A stretch of 64,000 bases of DNA from Aquatica leii. Taxonomy: Eukaryota; Arthropoda; Insecta; Coleoptera; Lampyridae. Under the pieces are notes generated by a model that was not told the DNA's origin, ran no database searches, and saw only the letters and a program-made list of their open reading frames with translations. Location of the stretch: positions 102,846,806 to 102,910,805 of the forward strand of contig CM069434.1 of the NCBI GenBank assembly GCA_035610365.1. Reading direction: 5' to 3'. The translations under genes and the position numbers were made by a program. Each line of letters starts with the position of its first letter. Position 1 is the stretch's first letter. Below, in pieces: positions 42,689 through 54,834 of the stretch.

Positions 42689-44764
42689 ATGCCGGTGACG
42701 CGTTTGCAAGCAGTTAAAATGGACGCAAAACTACTTGAATTTTTTGAATCGATAAAAAATGGTCAAGAATCGATGAATAGAAAAATGGAAGATAATTCTC
42801 AGAAGATGGAAGGAAATTCAAAAAAAATGGAAGAAAAACTTTCCGAGCATTCTCAGAAAATGGAAGAAAATTCTAGAAGTTTAAAAGAAGAAATACGAAC
42901 GAGCATAGAAAATCAAATTAAAATTGTTCAAGAGGAAACCCAAGCAGATATGCTAAATTTGAAAGAAGAAATTTGCGAATCTGTGAATGAGAAAATAGAA
43001 GCAATAGAGGACAAATTAGAAGACAGAATAAAACTGATTGAAGAAAGAATGAACCAAATGAACTGTCACGGTGAAGGAAGCGTCACGAGTGAAGATTTAA
43101 TAATAGACCATCGAGAAGAAAACACTCACAATTTCAAAGTTGTACCACCGAATTTTGATGGTACAGTTCCATGGTCAACCTACTACAAGCAGTTTGAAGC
43201 CGCAGCTACTGCTAATGGTTGGAGCAACAAGCAGAAAGCGACGTCTTTAATAGTGTCTTTACGTGGAGAAGCGCTTGGAATCTTACAAACTGTTCCTGAC
43301 CACCTACAAGAAAATTACGAACTTTTAATTGCACGTTTAGAAATGAGATATGGAGATGCTCATCTTCAACAAGTCTATCAAGCTCAAATTAAAAGTCGGG
43401 TTCAGAAAGCTGCCGAAAGTCTTCAAGAGTTTGAGGCTGACATCGCCAGATTAACACGGCTTGCGTATCCTACAGTACCAGACACCTTCTTGGAGCAGTT
43501 GGCGATTCAAACCTTTGTAGACGGCCTCCGAGACAACGAAACGCAGCAGACTCTGCGGTTAGCTCGACCGAAGACATTGGATGACGCTTTGGAGTTTGAA
43601 GCAGCAAAACAAGCATCGCAACAAGATGGTCATAGACTCTGCTGTGCTGCAGAAGTACCCGCGCAGACACTGGAAAGCATCGAGGAGATAACGCGACGAA
43701 TACTTCGGGAAAGAGGAGTCACAGCTTTGAACTGCGACGAAATAAGCCATGTACGACGGCATCGTACTAAACCTAAGAAGAGGACTAGAAGAGCGCTCGA
43801 AAATTTGGAACGAGGCGAGCAAAAGAGACAAAAAGTAATCTCATCTAGTCAGACTCCAGAGATTATAATCCAAATGGCATCGCCTAGAGAGCAATTGCAT
43901 AGCATTTATCTTGATGGCAAGATCAATGGGAGAAGCGTTCAGTTACTGGTTGACACGGGAGCGACCAAGACCATCATTCAACCTGACATGTTATTGGAAA
44001 ACGAGAAGACATCACAAGTAACAGTACGACTTCGAACGGCGATGGGCGACGAAATCCCTACTCACGGACAAGTCAAAGTAACCATTGGTATGGGAAATGG
44101 AGAACTCGACCATCAAGTACTGGTAGCCGACATCACGGAAGAAGTTATCCTGGGAATGGACGTGATTAAGAAGTATGGGTTCCATTTGGATATGAAGAAC
44201 GATGTCCTGAAAATCGACAATAAACAAATTCCTTTTCATTCGTCAGAGAAGGCAGCGTTGCAAGTCTTATTGAGTGAAGACGTGACTCTGCCTGCAAGGA
44301 CTGAAAGTGTGGTGATGGCACGCCTGGATGGAAGTCTCCGGGAAGGATACATACGCGGGATTGAACCGATGAAGGGCGGCTTAGTTGAAAAGGGACTACT
44401 CGTTGGCAGAACTTTAGTACGAGTAAAGAACACGATGCCAGTAAGGATCTTAAACATCAACTCAGATCCTGTAACGTTGAAAAAGAAGACGGTGGTAGGC
44501 GAATGCACGCCAGTATCACAAATTGTGAGATGCGTGAAGTCGAACGAAGATACGTCGCCAAAGAGGTGTCCACAACATCTATTGTACATTTTTACCACCA
44601 AATGCCAAAACCTTAGCCAAGACCAGCTGGCTGAAGTTAAAGTGTTGATCGAAGAGTATCAAGATGTGTTCGCGCTGGAGAGTGGTTCCAAAGGAAGAAC
44701 TAACGTGGTGAAACATAAAATTAATACCGGAGACGTTCGGCCGATACGACAACATCCACGTTGA
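42689..44764 (+). CDS. Gag-protease-RT N-terminus of copy 3 (single frame)
   Basis: The conserved start MPVTRLQ is at 42689; an in-frame ATG at 42620 is not shared with copy 1. Coiled coil (fewer repeat units than copy 1), capsid-like region (VPPNFDGTVPWSTYY), degenerate nucleocapsid (ALNCDEISHVRRHR), protease LLVDTGATKTIIQPD, then the linker up to HPR where TGA replaces the AGA of copy 1. It shows that Gag and Pol share one reading frame. Confidence 0.9.
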   Translation: MPVTRLQAVKMDAKLLEFFESIKNGQESMNRKMEDNSQKMEGNSKKMEEKLSEHSQKMEENSRSLKEEIRTSIENQIKIVQEETQADMLNLKEEICESVNEKIEAIEDKLEDRIKLIEERMNQMNCHGEGSVTSEDLIIDHREENTHNFKVVPPNFDGTVPWSTYYKQFEAAATANGWSNKQKATSLIVSLRGEALGILQTVPDHLQENYELLIARLEMRYGDAHLQQVYQAQIKSRVQKAAESLQEFEADIARLTRLAYPTVPDTFLEQLAIQTFVDGLRDNETQQTLRLARPKTLDDALEFEAAKQASQQDGHRLCCAAEVPAQTLESIEEITRRILRERGVTALNCDEISHVRRHRTKPKKRTRRALENLERGEQKRQKVISSSQTPEIIIQMASPREQLHSIYLDGKINGRSVQLLVDTGATKTIIQPDMLLENEKTSQVTVRLRTAMGDEIPTHGQVKVTIGMGNGELDHQVLVADITEEVILGMDVIKKYGFHLDMKNDVLKIDNKQIPFHSSEKAALQVLLSEDVTLPARTESVVMARLDGSLREGYIRGIEPMKGGLVEKGLLVGRTLVRVKNTMPVRILNINSDPVTLKKKTVVGECTPVSQIVRCVKSNEDTSPKRCPQHLLYIFTTKCQNLSQDQLAEVKVLIEEYQDVFALESGSKGRTNVVKHKINTGDVRPIRQHPR

Positions 44765-46132
44765 CTTTCTTTGGCGAAAAGAGAAGAAGCCGAACAAATA
44801 ATTACGGATATGGAGAGAGAAGGCGTGATTAAACCTTCAAGTAGCCCATAAAAATAAAGTAAAGAAGAAGGATGGATCAACTAGGATTTGCGTAGACTAC
44901 AGGCAGCTAAACGACGTAACCAAAAAGGACAGCTACCCTTTACTCAGAATTGACGACACGCTAGACACCGTGTCAGGATCCCAGTGGTTTTCTACGTTAG
45001 ATTTAAATATTGGATACTGGAAGGTATAATTAGAACCCAAGGATCGTGAAAAAACAGCTTTTACGATCGGAACTGGTTTGTGGCAGTTCACTGTAATGCC
45101 CTTCGGCCTGTGTAACGCTCCTGCAACGTTCGAGCGTTTGATGGAGACCATCTTGCGCGGATTGTCTTGGAAGACATGCTTGGTTTACCTGGACGACGTG
45201 ATCGTGGTTGGAAGGTCGTTTGAAGAACACTTGAACAATTTGAAGGAAGTGTTCTTGCGATTACGTGAGGCTAACCTCAAACTGAACCTAAAGAAGTGCC
45301 ACGTATTTAAGAAGGAAGTGCAATACCTTGACCACGTCGCATCTAGAGATGGAGTAAGGGCTGACCCAGACAAAATCCGAGCAGTGCAAGCATGGCCAAG
45401 ACCAATCGACAAACATCAGGTCCGAAGTTTTCTTGGGTTGTGCACGTATTATAGAAGATTTCTCCACGGATTTGCCAATATTGCCAAACCATTGACAAAA
45501 TTAACCAATGAAAAAGCAGAATTTAGATGGAATGAAGACTGCGAAAATTCTTTTAATCAACTAAAACAGGCCCTAGTCACTTCGCCGATTTTGAGTTATC
45601 CAATAGAAGATGGAAAGTTTGTTTTGGATACCGACGCAGGCAATCTGGCCATATGCGCGGTCCGGAAAAAGTTATCGCGTATTTTAGCAAGGTTTTGTCC
45701 AGGCCAGAAAGGAATTATTGCGTGACTAGGAGGGAGCTGTTAGCAGTCGTTAAGTCCATCGAACATTTCTACAAGTATTTGTATGGACGAAAATTTTTAC
45801 TGAGAAGAGACCACGCCGCTTTAAAATGGCTTCTGCAGTTCCGTAACCCAGAAGGACAAGTGGCAAGATGGATCGAGAGACTGCAAGAGTATGACTATGA
45901 CACAGAACACCGTGCCGGAAGCAGTAATCGGAACGCTGATGCCTTGTCCAGAAGACCATGTCCGGCGGACTGTAGCCATTGTTCGCGACTGGAAGAAAAA
46001 GTCGAGTGCCTCCGGAGAACTGCTATGGTGGATGATGAGTGGGAACCTGAGCAGTTACGTCGCGAACCAGAAGACGATCCTGAAATAAAACTACTCCTGG
46101 ACTGGAAAGAAAACGAGCGACTACCAACCTAG
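44765..46132 (+). pseudogene. RT and RNase H of copy 3
   Basis: A deletion removes the segment before the first RT motif (AWASLVV-type residues at about 44850). MPFGLCNAPATFERLM and VYLDDVIVV remain (45078-45725). A deletion near 45663 removes part of RNase H after TDAGNLAICAV. The rest (YCVTRRELLAVV, HAALKWLLQF, NADALSRRP) reads in another frame to a TAG at 46130-46132 that replaces TGG. Confidence 0.9.
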
Positions 46133-47143
46133 GAAGAAGTGAGTGCTTTGGGCAGAAATATCAAAGCGTACTGGGCGCAGTGGGACTCCTTGATAGTAGA
46201 AGACGATCTTCTTAAGCGATCCCTAGAAAGTGCCGAGGGCACGTGAAACAAACTACAGTTGGTAGTGCCGAAGAGCAGGGTGTCAGAAGTGTTGAAGCAT
46301 CTCCACGATGGGACATTAGGAGGACACTTTGGCATTAAGAAGACGTTGGGTAAAGTGCGAGAAAGATTCTACTGGATGAACTGTAAAGAGGACGTCATGA
46401 AATGGTGCCGTAAATGCACAGTCTGCGCATCAAGAAATGGTCTAGCGAGAAAGCACAAAGCACCCATGAAGCAATACAACGTAGGAAGCCCTTTGGAAAG
46501 AGTAGCGATTGACATCGCAGAGCCGTTCCCAGAATCCGATTTGGGAAATAAATACATTCTGGTGGCGATGGATTATTTTACGAAATGGACGGAGGCTTAC
46601 GCCATACCCAATCAGGAAGCAGCTACAGTCGCAGACGTATTAGTAAAGGAGTTTTTCTGCCGGTTTGGAGTTCCGTTGGAATTACACTCCGATCAAGGCC
46701 GCAATTTTGAGTCTGGGCTGTTTCAAGAAGTTTGCCGACTGTTAGGAATTAAGAAGACTAGGACAACGCCTCTCCATCCTCAATCTGATGGCATGGTTGA
46801 ACGGATGAATCGAACAATGGGCAAGTACATAGCCAAGGTAGTGTCCGAACACCAAAGAGACTGGGATCAGTACTTGCACCTTTTCCTAATGGCATACCGA
46901 TCATCCGTTCACAAAAGCACAGGCCAAACACCATCCTGTGTAATGCTCGGTCGTAAAATACGATTGCCATGTGACCTTCAATTTGGACGAAGACCGGAAG
47001 AGGAAGTCGCTGGAAAAGATTACGTCAGCAAGCTGGCCAAAACGCTAGACGAAGTGCATGAAGAGGTCCGTAAAAACACACAAATTGCCAGCGACAAGAT
47101 AAAAACAAGATATGACGTCAAGGCACAAAATGGTGGGCTTTAA
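46133..47143 (+). pseudogene. integrase of copy 3
   Basis: Uninterrupted from 46259. It has an HHCC module (HLHDGTLGGHFG then CRKCTVC) and a full DDE core: VAIDIAEPFPES, ELHSDQGRNFES, PQSDGMVERMNRT. TGA at 46246-46248 lies ahead and TAA (47141-47143) cuts it just before the C-terminal GPY/F module. This is the best integrase copy in the window. Confidence 0.92.
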
Positions 47144-47152
47144 CCTGGCGAT

Positions 47153-47860
47153 ATGGTCTGGTTGTATAACCCTCAAAGGAGACGTGGTTTGTCGCCGAAG
47201 CTGCAAAGGCAATGGGAGGGCCCCTATGAAGTCGTGCAGCGTATTAACGACATCATATACCGCATCCGAAAACCGCCCAAAGGCAAGCCAAAAGTGGTCC
47301 ACGTCGATCGTCTAGCCCCGTATGCTGGCGATAACCACAATACGCAAGTCCAGGTCCGAACCAGAGTAATAAGTAGCAGAACCCGGAATCCAATCGAAGA
47401 AATGGAGTTCGAGAAGTTTATGAACTTATACGGAGGTTCTGGAAAAGCTAGGTTCGGAGTTACCACCGAGGAACAACAAGACCTGTTCCAGACACAAAAA
47501 GATTACGCCATCGCACATTGCGTGAGCGAGGATCTTGACATGTCCAGAGCGGTTGCAATCGTGTTTAAAAAGAAGTTTGGGCAGCTAGATGAATTACGAA
47601 GACAGCAACCGGCAGTCGGAAAAGTTTTAGGACTACGTGGTGACGGACGCTTCGTTTTCTATCTCGTCACCAAGAAATACTCACGTGTCAAGCCGTTATA
47701 CAAAGATCTGTGGCGAACATTATGGAATCTCAAGAGAGAAATGGAGTTCCACCATGTTAAGAAATTGGCAGTACCCAAGCTTGGTTGTGACTTAGATCAA
47801 CTGAATTGGAGGAGATTTTTAATAAATAAATACGCAACAGTATTGAAAACAAAAATATAA
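47153..47860 (+). pseudogene. integrase GPY/F module fused to macro domain, truncated (copy 3)
   Basis: One frame runs from MVWLYNPQRRRGLSPKLQRQ and WEGPYEVVQRINDIIYRI (chromatin-facing GPY/F module) through a linker (APYAGDNHNTQV, RTRNPIEEMEF) into the macro domain (HCVSEDLDMSRAVAIVFKKKFG, FYLVTKKYSRVKPLY, PKLGCDLDQLNW). It is the proof that the domain belongs to Pol. Here GCGLD is GCDLD, and the deletion into the LTR removes the end of the macro domain and the CCCH finger; the last codons are LTR sequence. Confidence 0.88.
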
Positions 47861-48522
47861 GTGAAACTATAATGCCGGCTTACTTTCAAGACATGGTATG
47901 TAGTTATTCTTCCACTTATGTTATAAGTGATTTATTTTTTTACAGTATGAATCGTAGAGTCTTAATTCTTTGTGGGCTAAGTGGTCAACAATTCTTCTGA
48001 TGAAGAGCATTTATTACATAAGGTAATGCATTAAACTGCACGATTGCACATTTAATATTCTATTGTACAGGTGGTTCTAATTATGGTTATTTAGGAGGCT
48101 GTAGAGGTCAAGAACTTTTGAATATGAAGATTAATCATATTGAAGATAGAGTTATTGTGGTTGACATTCCAGAAAGTAGAACAGATATCCGTAACAAATT
48201 TACAATTGTGGAAGAAAACGCGTTGTATAGTTCAGCCTGTTGGCAGAAATACATTAGGAAAAACGCCAAGCAAAATTGCTAGTTTTTTGGGTTTGCCAGA
48301 TCCAGAAGCTTTGACTTTCACTTGGTTAATGCAGGAGCAAATATAAAAACATTAAAGAGATATGGTGGATGGCAAAGGTCAACGGTAGCAAGAATGTTGG
48401 CTAGTATGTTAGATGAAAGAAGCAACAATAGTTCAACGGGAAATTCTTGCAACTCGAGAATTAATTGTAGTGGAAAATTCGACAATTGTCGGTTTGTTTT
48501 TGTAAATACATTAGAGGGATGA
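47844..48522 (+). pseudogene. Crypton-like tyrosine recombinase, 3' piece
   Basis: It begins with NISETIMPAYFQDM, in the frame set by the 5' piece once a single GTAT is kept. SLWAKWSTILLMKSIYYI then follows in the core-binding domain. The catalytic part has CRGQELLNMKINHIEDR (the first Arg) and IASFLGLPDPEALT. The expected HxxR segment is deleted, and NAGANIKTLKRYGGWQRSTVA follows. The tyrosine nucleophile is not evident. Assignment to Crypton-type elements rests on the general pattern. Confidence 0.62.
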
Positions 48523-49825
48523 GTTAAGGATTTATAACTGCTTAGTATAACTCCCTTAGGGAGAACATGTTTATAGTTTTGGTAACTAAGGGTTTATAAT
48601 GTATAGTATGAAATAAAAAAATTTAAAAAATGTATGAAATAGCACTTCCGATGCGATATTTACTTTAATACAACCAACAAGTTTATTTTAAATTACACTT
48701 GGTTTATTCGTATTTTAAGATTTTGAAATTTAATCTATATTAAAGTGAAATTAGTTTAGAAGATCTTTTCTCATAAAAGAGAAAAAAATCTTTACAACGT
48801 TTGCAATTAATTATTTGGAATTTTATGTAAAATGTATGAACTTGTTCTGACCTCTACAAATGTTTGACGTAATTTCTTAATATTTAACCTTTGTTGTGTG
48901 AATTTTTTTGAACAAACTCTCATGTAGAACCTAACAGAATTTTTAAATAGTAAATTAAAAGCAACATATGTTTATAAAAAAATTATTTTGCTATAAAGTA
49001 CATACATTGCGTTTGTCATACTGAAAGGTCAAACATGATGTTGTCAGACTGTGGAAACGACCAACAATTTTTCATTGTAATTTTAACAAAGTATATAATT
49101 TTTATCTTTTTGAAAAATTAATATTAATAACACTTTGTTTTTTTAGTTTATTTTACAAACTAACAATTGACTTAAAACTTTTTAAAATCTGAGTTGTTTT
49201 CTACAAACATGGAAAAATTTAAACATACAATTTTGAACCTTGAATTAAAAAAACCATGAAATATTACATGAAATATGTGAAATAGCTAGACACGAATGGT
49301 TGACTTTATTTTTAAAACCAAATCATTTTCTTTCTCTAAGAACCCCAGAAAAAAACAATTTACATTGGTTAAACTGAGTTAAGCACTGTCCAATGTGTCA
49401 GCAAAATAATCGACCCAAACAAGTTGGTTAAATAACGTCAACTGGAAAGACACGCATGTTTCTTTGCAAATGATTAAACTGGTTAAGATAAATTAGTGTA
49501 ATTTTACTGTCTCACACAGCCGTTGGATCTCACTGTTTATGCGTCAGCAACACGTCACTATAATCGCATGTATAGAAAGGTAAAATTTTCAATCTGTAAT
49601 TTAGTGAAGAAATAATGACGACAGTACAAAAACAAGTGAACCTGGATGTTAGGTACGATCTTGACCACCAATGATAATCTTCGGCACAAAAATAGAAATA
49701 AAGTAAAACAGTCGTCGTTTCCGTGCATGTGATAACTAATATTAAAAAAAGCAAGAATAAAAATCCAATCATGTAGTACAACTGGCTTGACCATATTGAA
49801 TTTAAAATGAAAATCTCACTGTTTT
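48523..49825. other. no gene recognised
   Basis: AT-rich sequence between the recombinase remnant and the non-LTR element. No coding or repeat structure was recognised. Confidence 0.5.
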
Positions 49826-49834
49826 TGGTATTAG

Positions 49835-52535
49835 TTGTGTATATACAGATGTCCACAAAGTGCTAACAATCTTCCAGCCTATTTAGCTATTTGGAACGTT
49901 AGAACCTTATTTCAAGTTGGTAAACTTCACAACACAATTTTGAAAATGAGAAGAATAAAGATAAACTTATTCAGATTAAGTGAAGTGAGATGGCCAAACA
50001 GCAGGCAAATAACAACTGAAACGGGTGAGACAACATACTCCTTAGGAAACAACGACCTTAGAAACAGGATTAGAGTAGCGGTATTAATCTCTCCAAATTT
50101 TAGACAATACGTAGAAAATTATGTGACATTCTCAGATAGGATTATCATGCTTCGATTAAAATCTTCAAAAATTGGAATTAACATCATACAAACTTACGCA
50201 CCAACTATAATATGCGACGAGACAGAAATAGAAATCAACTTAAAGAAGTTCTGGAACTAACTAAAAAAAATGATGTAAATCTTATCTTAGGCGGCTTCAA
50301 CGCTATATTTGGAAATGTACGCTGTCAAGACGTAGTAGGTGATTACGGTCTTAGAAGAAAAAGCAACAGAGTAGAAAAACTTATCGAATTCTGCGAAGAA
50401 CAAAATCTGACCATAATAAACAATTGATACAGATTACCCAAAAGGAGTTTATAGACAAGGCAATATCCAGCCAATTCATGTAATCATATTATACGTAATC
50501 AAATAGATTATATCATTGTAAACAAACGCTTCAGAAATGCCTTTAAAGTGGCCAAAACTTATCCTGATGCGGATATTGGTTCTGACCACAACCCGTTAGT
50601 AGCAAACATACAAGTGACTCTTAAAAAAACACAAAAAAAAACAGACATTGATATACTAAAGAATGAGGAATTTTGTAATATAGTACGAGACCATTTTAAT
50701 AGTGACCTGAGGAAAAAACACATACACCCAAAGCAAATGGTCGGCGTTCCAAACCAGCGTTAGAAACATATGCATAGAAATGCTCACATCAGATACGGTA
50801 AAGAAAAAAAAGCTTAGATGATGGATTGCATTCTGAATGTGATGAAACAAAGAAGAACTTTTAAAATAGAAAATAAACCTGAGCAATACAAAATCATACA
50901 AAAAGGAAATAAAAAAGGCAAGAAATAATTGGTTAAAGAAATGTGAGAACATCAAACACTTACAGAATATCCATGGCGTCAGAAACCTACACAAGCAAAT
51001 ACGGGAACTAAATAAAAAACCTCACATAAATTTAGGAAACATACTACGGAATGCTAGCAACAAAATATTATGATCTACTAAAGATAAAATCAAAAGATGG
51101 AATAACTATATTTGTGACTTCTTCAGGGACAAACCGTAGCTTCCGCCAATAAATTTAAACAACGACGACATTATAACAATAACAAAAACGAAATACTTGA
51201 TGCCATTAAAAATTCAAAATCGGGAAAAGCACTGGAACCGGACGAGGTACCAATTAAATTTATAAAACTGATTGATGAAGACAACATCTTTCTCTTGGTA
51301 AACCTTATCAATAATATATACCAAACTGGAATACTTCTAAAAGAATGGCTGGACTCAATATTTGTAACTTTTCCAAAAATCCTAAAGTCTAGAAGATGAC
51401 AAGTTTACTGCACTATCAGTTAAATGAGCCACACTTTAAAATCATTCACAGAAGAGTATATCGTAAATGTGAAAAAATACTATCGTAACGAACTTATTTC
51501 TTCGCTTTATCGATTATGAGAAGGCCTTCGACAAAATTAAATATGAAACAACTTTTTGCTATACTCAAGGCCTTACAAATAAATAGTGCAGACACTCGGA
51601 TCATTTCGAACCTGTACAGAAATCAAAAAGCACATGTTAGGGTAGACGGACAAATTACGGAAGAAACTAAGATACTCCGAGGTGTAAGACAGGGTTCCGT
51701 AGTATCGCCATTGTTGTTTAACACATACTCGGAAAAAATTTTTAAAAAAGCTTTTGAAGACGCAGATGGTGGAATAAAAGTAAATAGAGAGAGAGAATCT
51801 ATCCGTTATGCAGATGACACTGTATTACTGGCGGCATCAGAACAAGAACTACAAGATATGCTAAACAGAATCTCTGCTATCAGTGAAGAATACGGCCTCA
51901 CGAAAAACATCAAAAAAACAAAATTGATGATAATTAGAAATCACCTTGGTCTTACAACTCAATAACTAAAACATAGAAAATGTATCAGATTTCCGATACG
52001 TAGGATCATTGCTGAATGGCTAAAGCAATTGCCTTCAAGAAATGCCGCATTGAAACAGCACGCACCGTCTTTCAGAACATGCAACAAACATTGCGCTCAC
52101 AACATATACACATTAAAATACGAACTGGACTGCTGATGTGCTATGTTTTCTCAGCTTTATTCTACAGTGCAGAGACATGGACATTGAACAAAAAGGCCAT
52201 CAGGAGAATTTAAATTTGAGATGTGTGTATAAAATAATGTAGCACATCTCCTGAATTCAATAGATTAGTAATAAGAAAGTTATGGAATACTATCCAAAAA
52301 CAAAAGCTACAATATCTGGGGCATATAATGAAAAACAAAATATCGCTTGTTACAGTTAGTTCTACAAGGACGGATAGAAAGACGATGTTCACCAGGCCGA
52401 AGATGCCTGGCTGAAAAACTTAAGATATTGGTATAATTTAACATCAACCGAACTCTTTCGAACAGCAGTATCCCGGCTGATGATCGCGAACACTTTTCTC
52501 CGAAGAATACGCACCTGAAGAAGAAGAAGAGAAAA
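49835..52535 (+). pseudogene. APE-type non-LTR retrotransposon (endonuclease and RT), degraded
   Basis: The endonuclease is at 49870-50640: AIWNVRTLFQVGKL, LSEVRWP, NVNLILGGFNAIFGN (normally GDFN, catalytic Asp lost), NQIDYIIVNKRFRN, DIGSDHNPLV. The RT is at 51516-51965: SNLYRNQKAHVRVDG, GVRQGSVVSPLLFN and IRYADDTVLLAA (YADD). The C-terminal part reads LQYLGHIMKN and GRRCLAEKLKILV-like residues to about 52480, then a short GAA-rich run at 52515-52532. The style resembles RTE-related insect elements (the endonuclease type often labelled craniofacial-development-protein-2-like), but the clade is uncertain. Many frameshifts. Confidence 0.82.
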
Positions 52536-52574
52536 TAGATTCTCTTTAATATTATTAAAGATTTTTATATAGTG

Positions 52575-53460
52575 CAGCAACGCACGTCGTGGTTTTGAGT
52601 TTCACCCTAAATTTAGTTTATTATTCGGACTTTTTTTATTTATATAATTAAACGTTCTAAACTTTTTTGAAATGAATCAGCAAGGCATCTGAAAAAACTG
52701 TGTTCAATTCGTCAGTAACGTTTTTCATAATAGCATGTACGTATAACGTCTTGAAATCGTTTTTCTTTGAGAACAGTTTTCACTTTAGTGAAAAAAATTA
52801 GCAGTTACTAAATCAGGTGAATAAGGTGAGTGATGAATCTCAACAACACCGTGTTTCGCGAGAAATTATCTTACAATCAATGAATAATGTGCAGGTGCAT
52901 TGTTATGCAAGAAGAGCTAACAACCTTTTTCTCGAAATTGTGGCCGCACTCCAGAAATCATTGTATCACTTCAACGTAGGATACAAATTTTGTATGGATC
53001 AGAGCAACAAAAAACGTAATCAACGTAGTTTTAATTGTGGATTTTTACAAACAAAACTTTTTGAGTCTTGGTGATGTTTTTTCAACCCCATGATTCATCA
53101 CCAATGACAATAAAGTTAAAAAACTTTAAATTGTCGCATCAATTCTTAATAGTCTTTGCACGATGCAACTCTTCTATGTTTTTGCTCATCCGTAAGATTT
53201 TGTGGAATGAATTTTGCACAAATCTTGTTATTTCCCAAATCTTTACGCAAAGTTTGTCGAATTGTTTCTTTATCGATTGGCAATTTATCTGCCAACATTC
53301 GGAGAGTCATTCTTCGATCCTGTGCAACAAGTTCTTAAACTTTTGCGATCAAATTTGCATTTCGGGAAATTGACAAACGTTTAGCATCATCTACAACATT
53401 CTCACGTTTATTTTTGAAATGATGAAACTATTGAAACACACTAGTACGACTTAAGGTGCA
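52575..53460 (-). pseudogene. mariner transposase, degraded
   Basis: Minus strand: NLIAKV, LVAQDRRMTLRMLADKLPIDK, ETIRQTLRKDLGNNKICAKFIPQ (53370-53180), then VIGDESWG near 53100 (first catalytic Asp) and VEIHHSPYSPDL near 52830 corresponding to the third (PYSPDL). The end is lost in stops. The pattern is a DD34D mariner. Confidence 0.8.
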
Positions 53461-54830
53461 GTGGCAGCGTCAAGTTTTCTTAGTTGGTTGGGCACAAATG
53501 GGTACAATGTTTTTGGAGTGGGCACATTTATTTGCATAAAAATATTTCTTACAAATTTTTTTAATGCGAGTTTTAAAATCTAATTACATTATTTAATTTT
53601 TTTTACAAAATTTATTTCATTCAAAAATTATTTCTTTCTTAATTTGAGTGGGTACGCAAGTAGGCATCTTGATAAACAAGGTGGGCCTCAACCAGGCCCC
53701 CAACAACTGACACCTATTATATTTTGCTTCACCGTCTTCTATTGGTAATAATATAAACTAGTAGACACTGTTCTAATTCAGTCTCTACTTCATGTGATTT
53801 CAGTTTTGCAGTTTCAATCCACAAAGTTTTATAAATACTGTCAAGAAACAAAAAGAAGAAAAGTTGGTAGAAAGCAGTTCTAGCAAAGATGTTTAATTAG
53901 ACAATAGCGGGATTATGACATACAAAGAAAGCTAAAGAAAATTTTAAAATAAATACAATGAAGACAGTTTATCCGAAGGAAAACTAAACATGATTTTTTT
54001 GCAACGAAAGTGATCACTTATCCTTCTGTTGATAAAAAATATTGTTTTCTTTTTTGCATTTGCATGTTTTATTTTTATTATAATGTTTTTCATATCTGCT
54101 TAATACATAGATAAAATTTGTGTTTGCATTTTCAGACTAGATAGATCGTAGTCTGTCTTGTTGCCATTTTTTTCGTACACATCAGAGAACAAATTTATTT
54201 TAATGATATGATAATCAAATCAACGTTGTACACTTGCTTGAGGCAACAGAAATCGATAGAATGAATAAAAAGTATATAGTCATAGCAGTATCTGCGTACA
54301 ATTTTTTTATAAAATATTTTTAATTATTTATTGTTCCTTTATATAAACTTTCGTACTGATCAATAGGCAATAATTGATTTTCTTTGTACGTGCTTTCTTA
54401 TTTACAAACAACTCATTTAACTTAGTACATAAGTTTATCAACTATAAATTAAAGAAAACATCGCGTGACATTTACCAAACTTCGATTTTTACTGTACCAA
54501 TCACACTTAGGGTAAATGTATATAGTTTGATGAATAGTTGTAGTAATTGAAGACTGCAAAGTACATATAGTTTCAAAATTTAGTATCTATAAGTAAATAA
54601 TTATTGATAATTGAATAATGTACAAAAAATTATTCTTAAATTTGCATGATCAAAGGAAATTGCGTTAATGAAACACATATTTATCATATGTATTAGGAGT
54701 AATGTAATTAGCACTGTTTAGTTTTATAAAGCAACAAGATTATGAACTGACAACACGCAAGTGCATTACATAATTACCCGTAATTATCGAATTAAATAAT
54801 TAGTTTTCAAACATTTTTATTATAGTTGAC
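53461..54830. other. no gene recognised
   Basis: AT-rich sequence with no readable domain or clear repeat. Confidence 0.5.
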
Positions 54831-54834
54831 GCTA

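Larger units (their letters stand above)
41861..47839 (+). mobile_element. Ty3/gypsy LTR retrotransposon, copy 3 (macro-domain family)
   Basis: 5' LTR 41861-42339. The target duplication GTAT lies at 41857-41860 and 47840-47843. The 3' LTR is reduced to its last 25-30 bp (about 47812-47839, ending TACGCAACA), because a deletion joined the macro-domain coding region directly to the LTR end. A primer-binding-like TGGCGTCAG starts at 42341. Internal coding order is as in copy 1. Confidence 0.92.

Noticed and set aside
50656..50994. 112-codon minus-strand hydrophobic frame
   Set aside because: Antisense of the lysine- and asparagine-rich linker of the non-LTR element, which naturally reads as Phe/Leu-rich.
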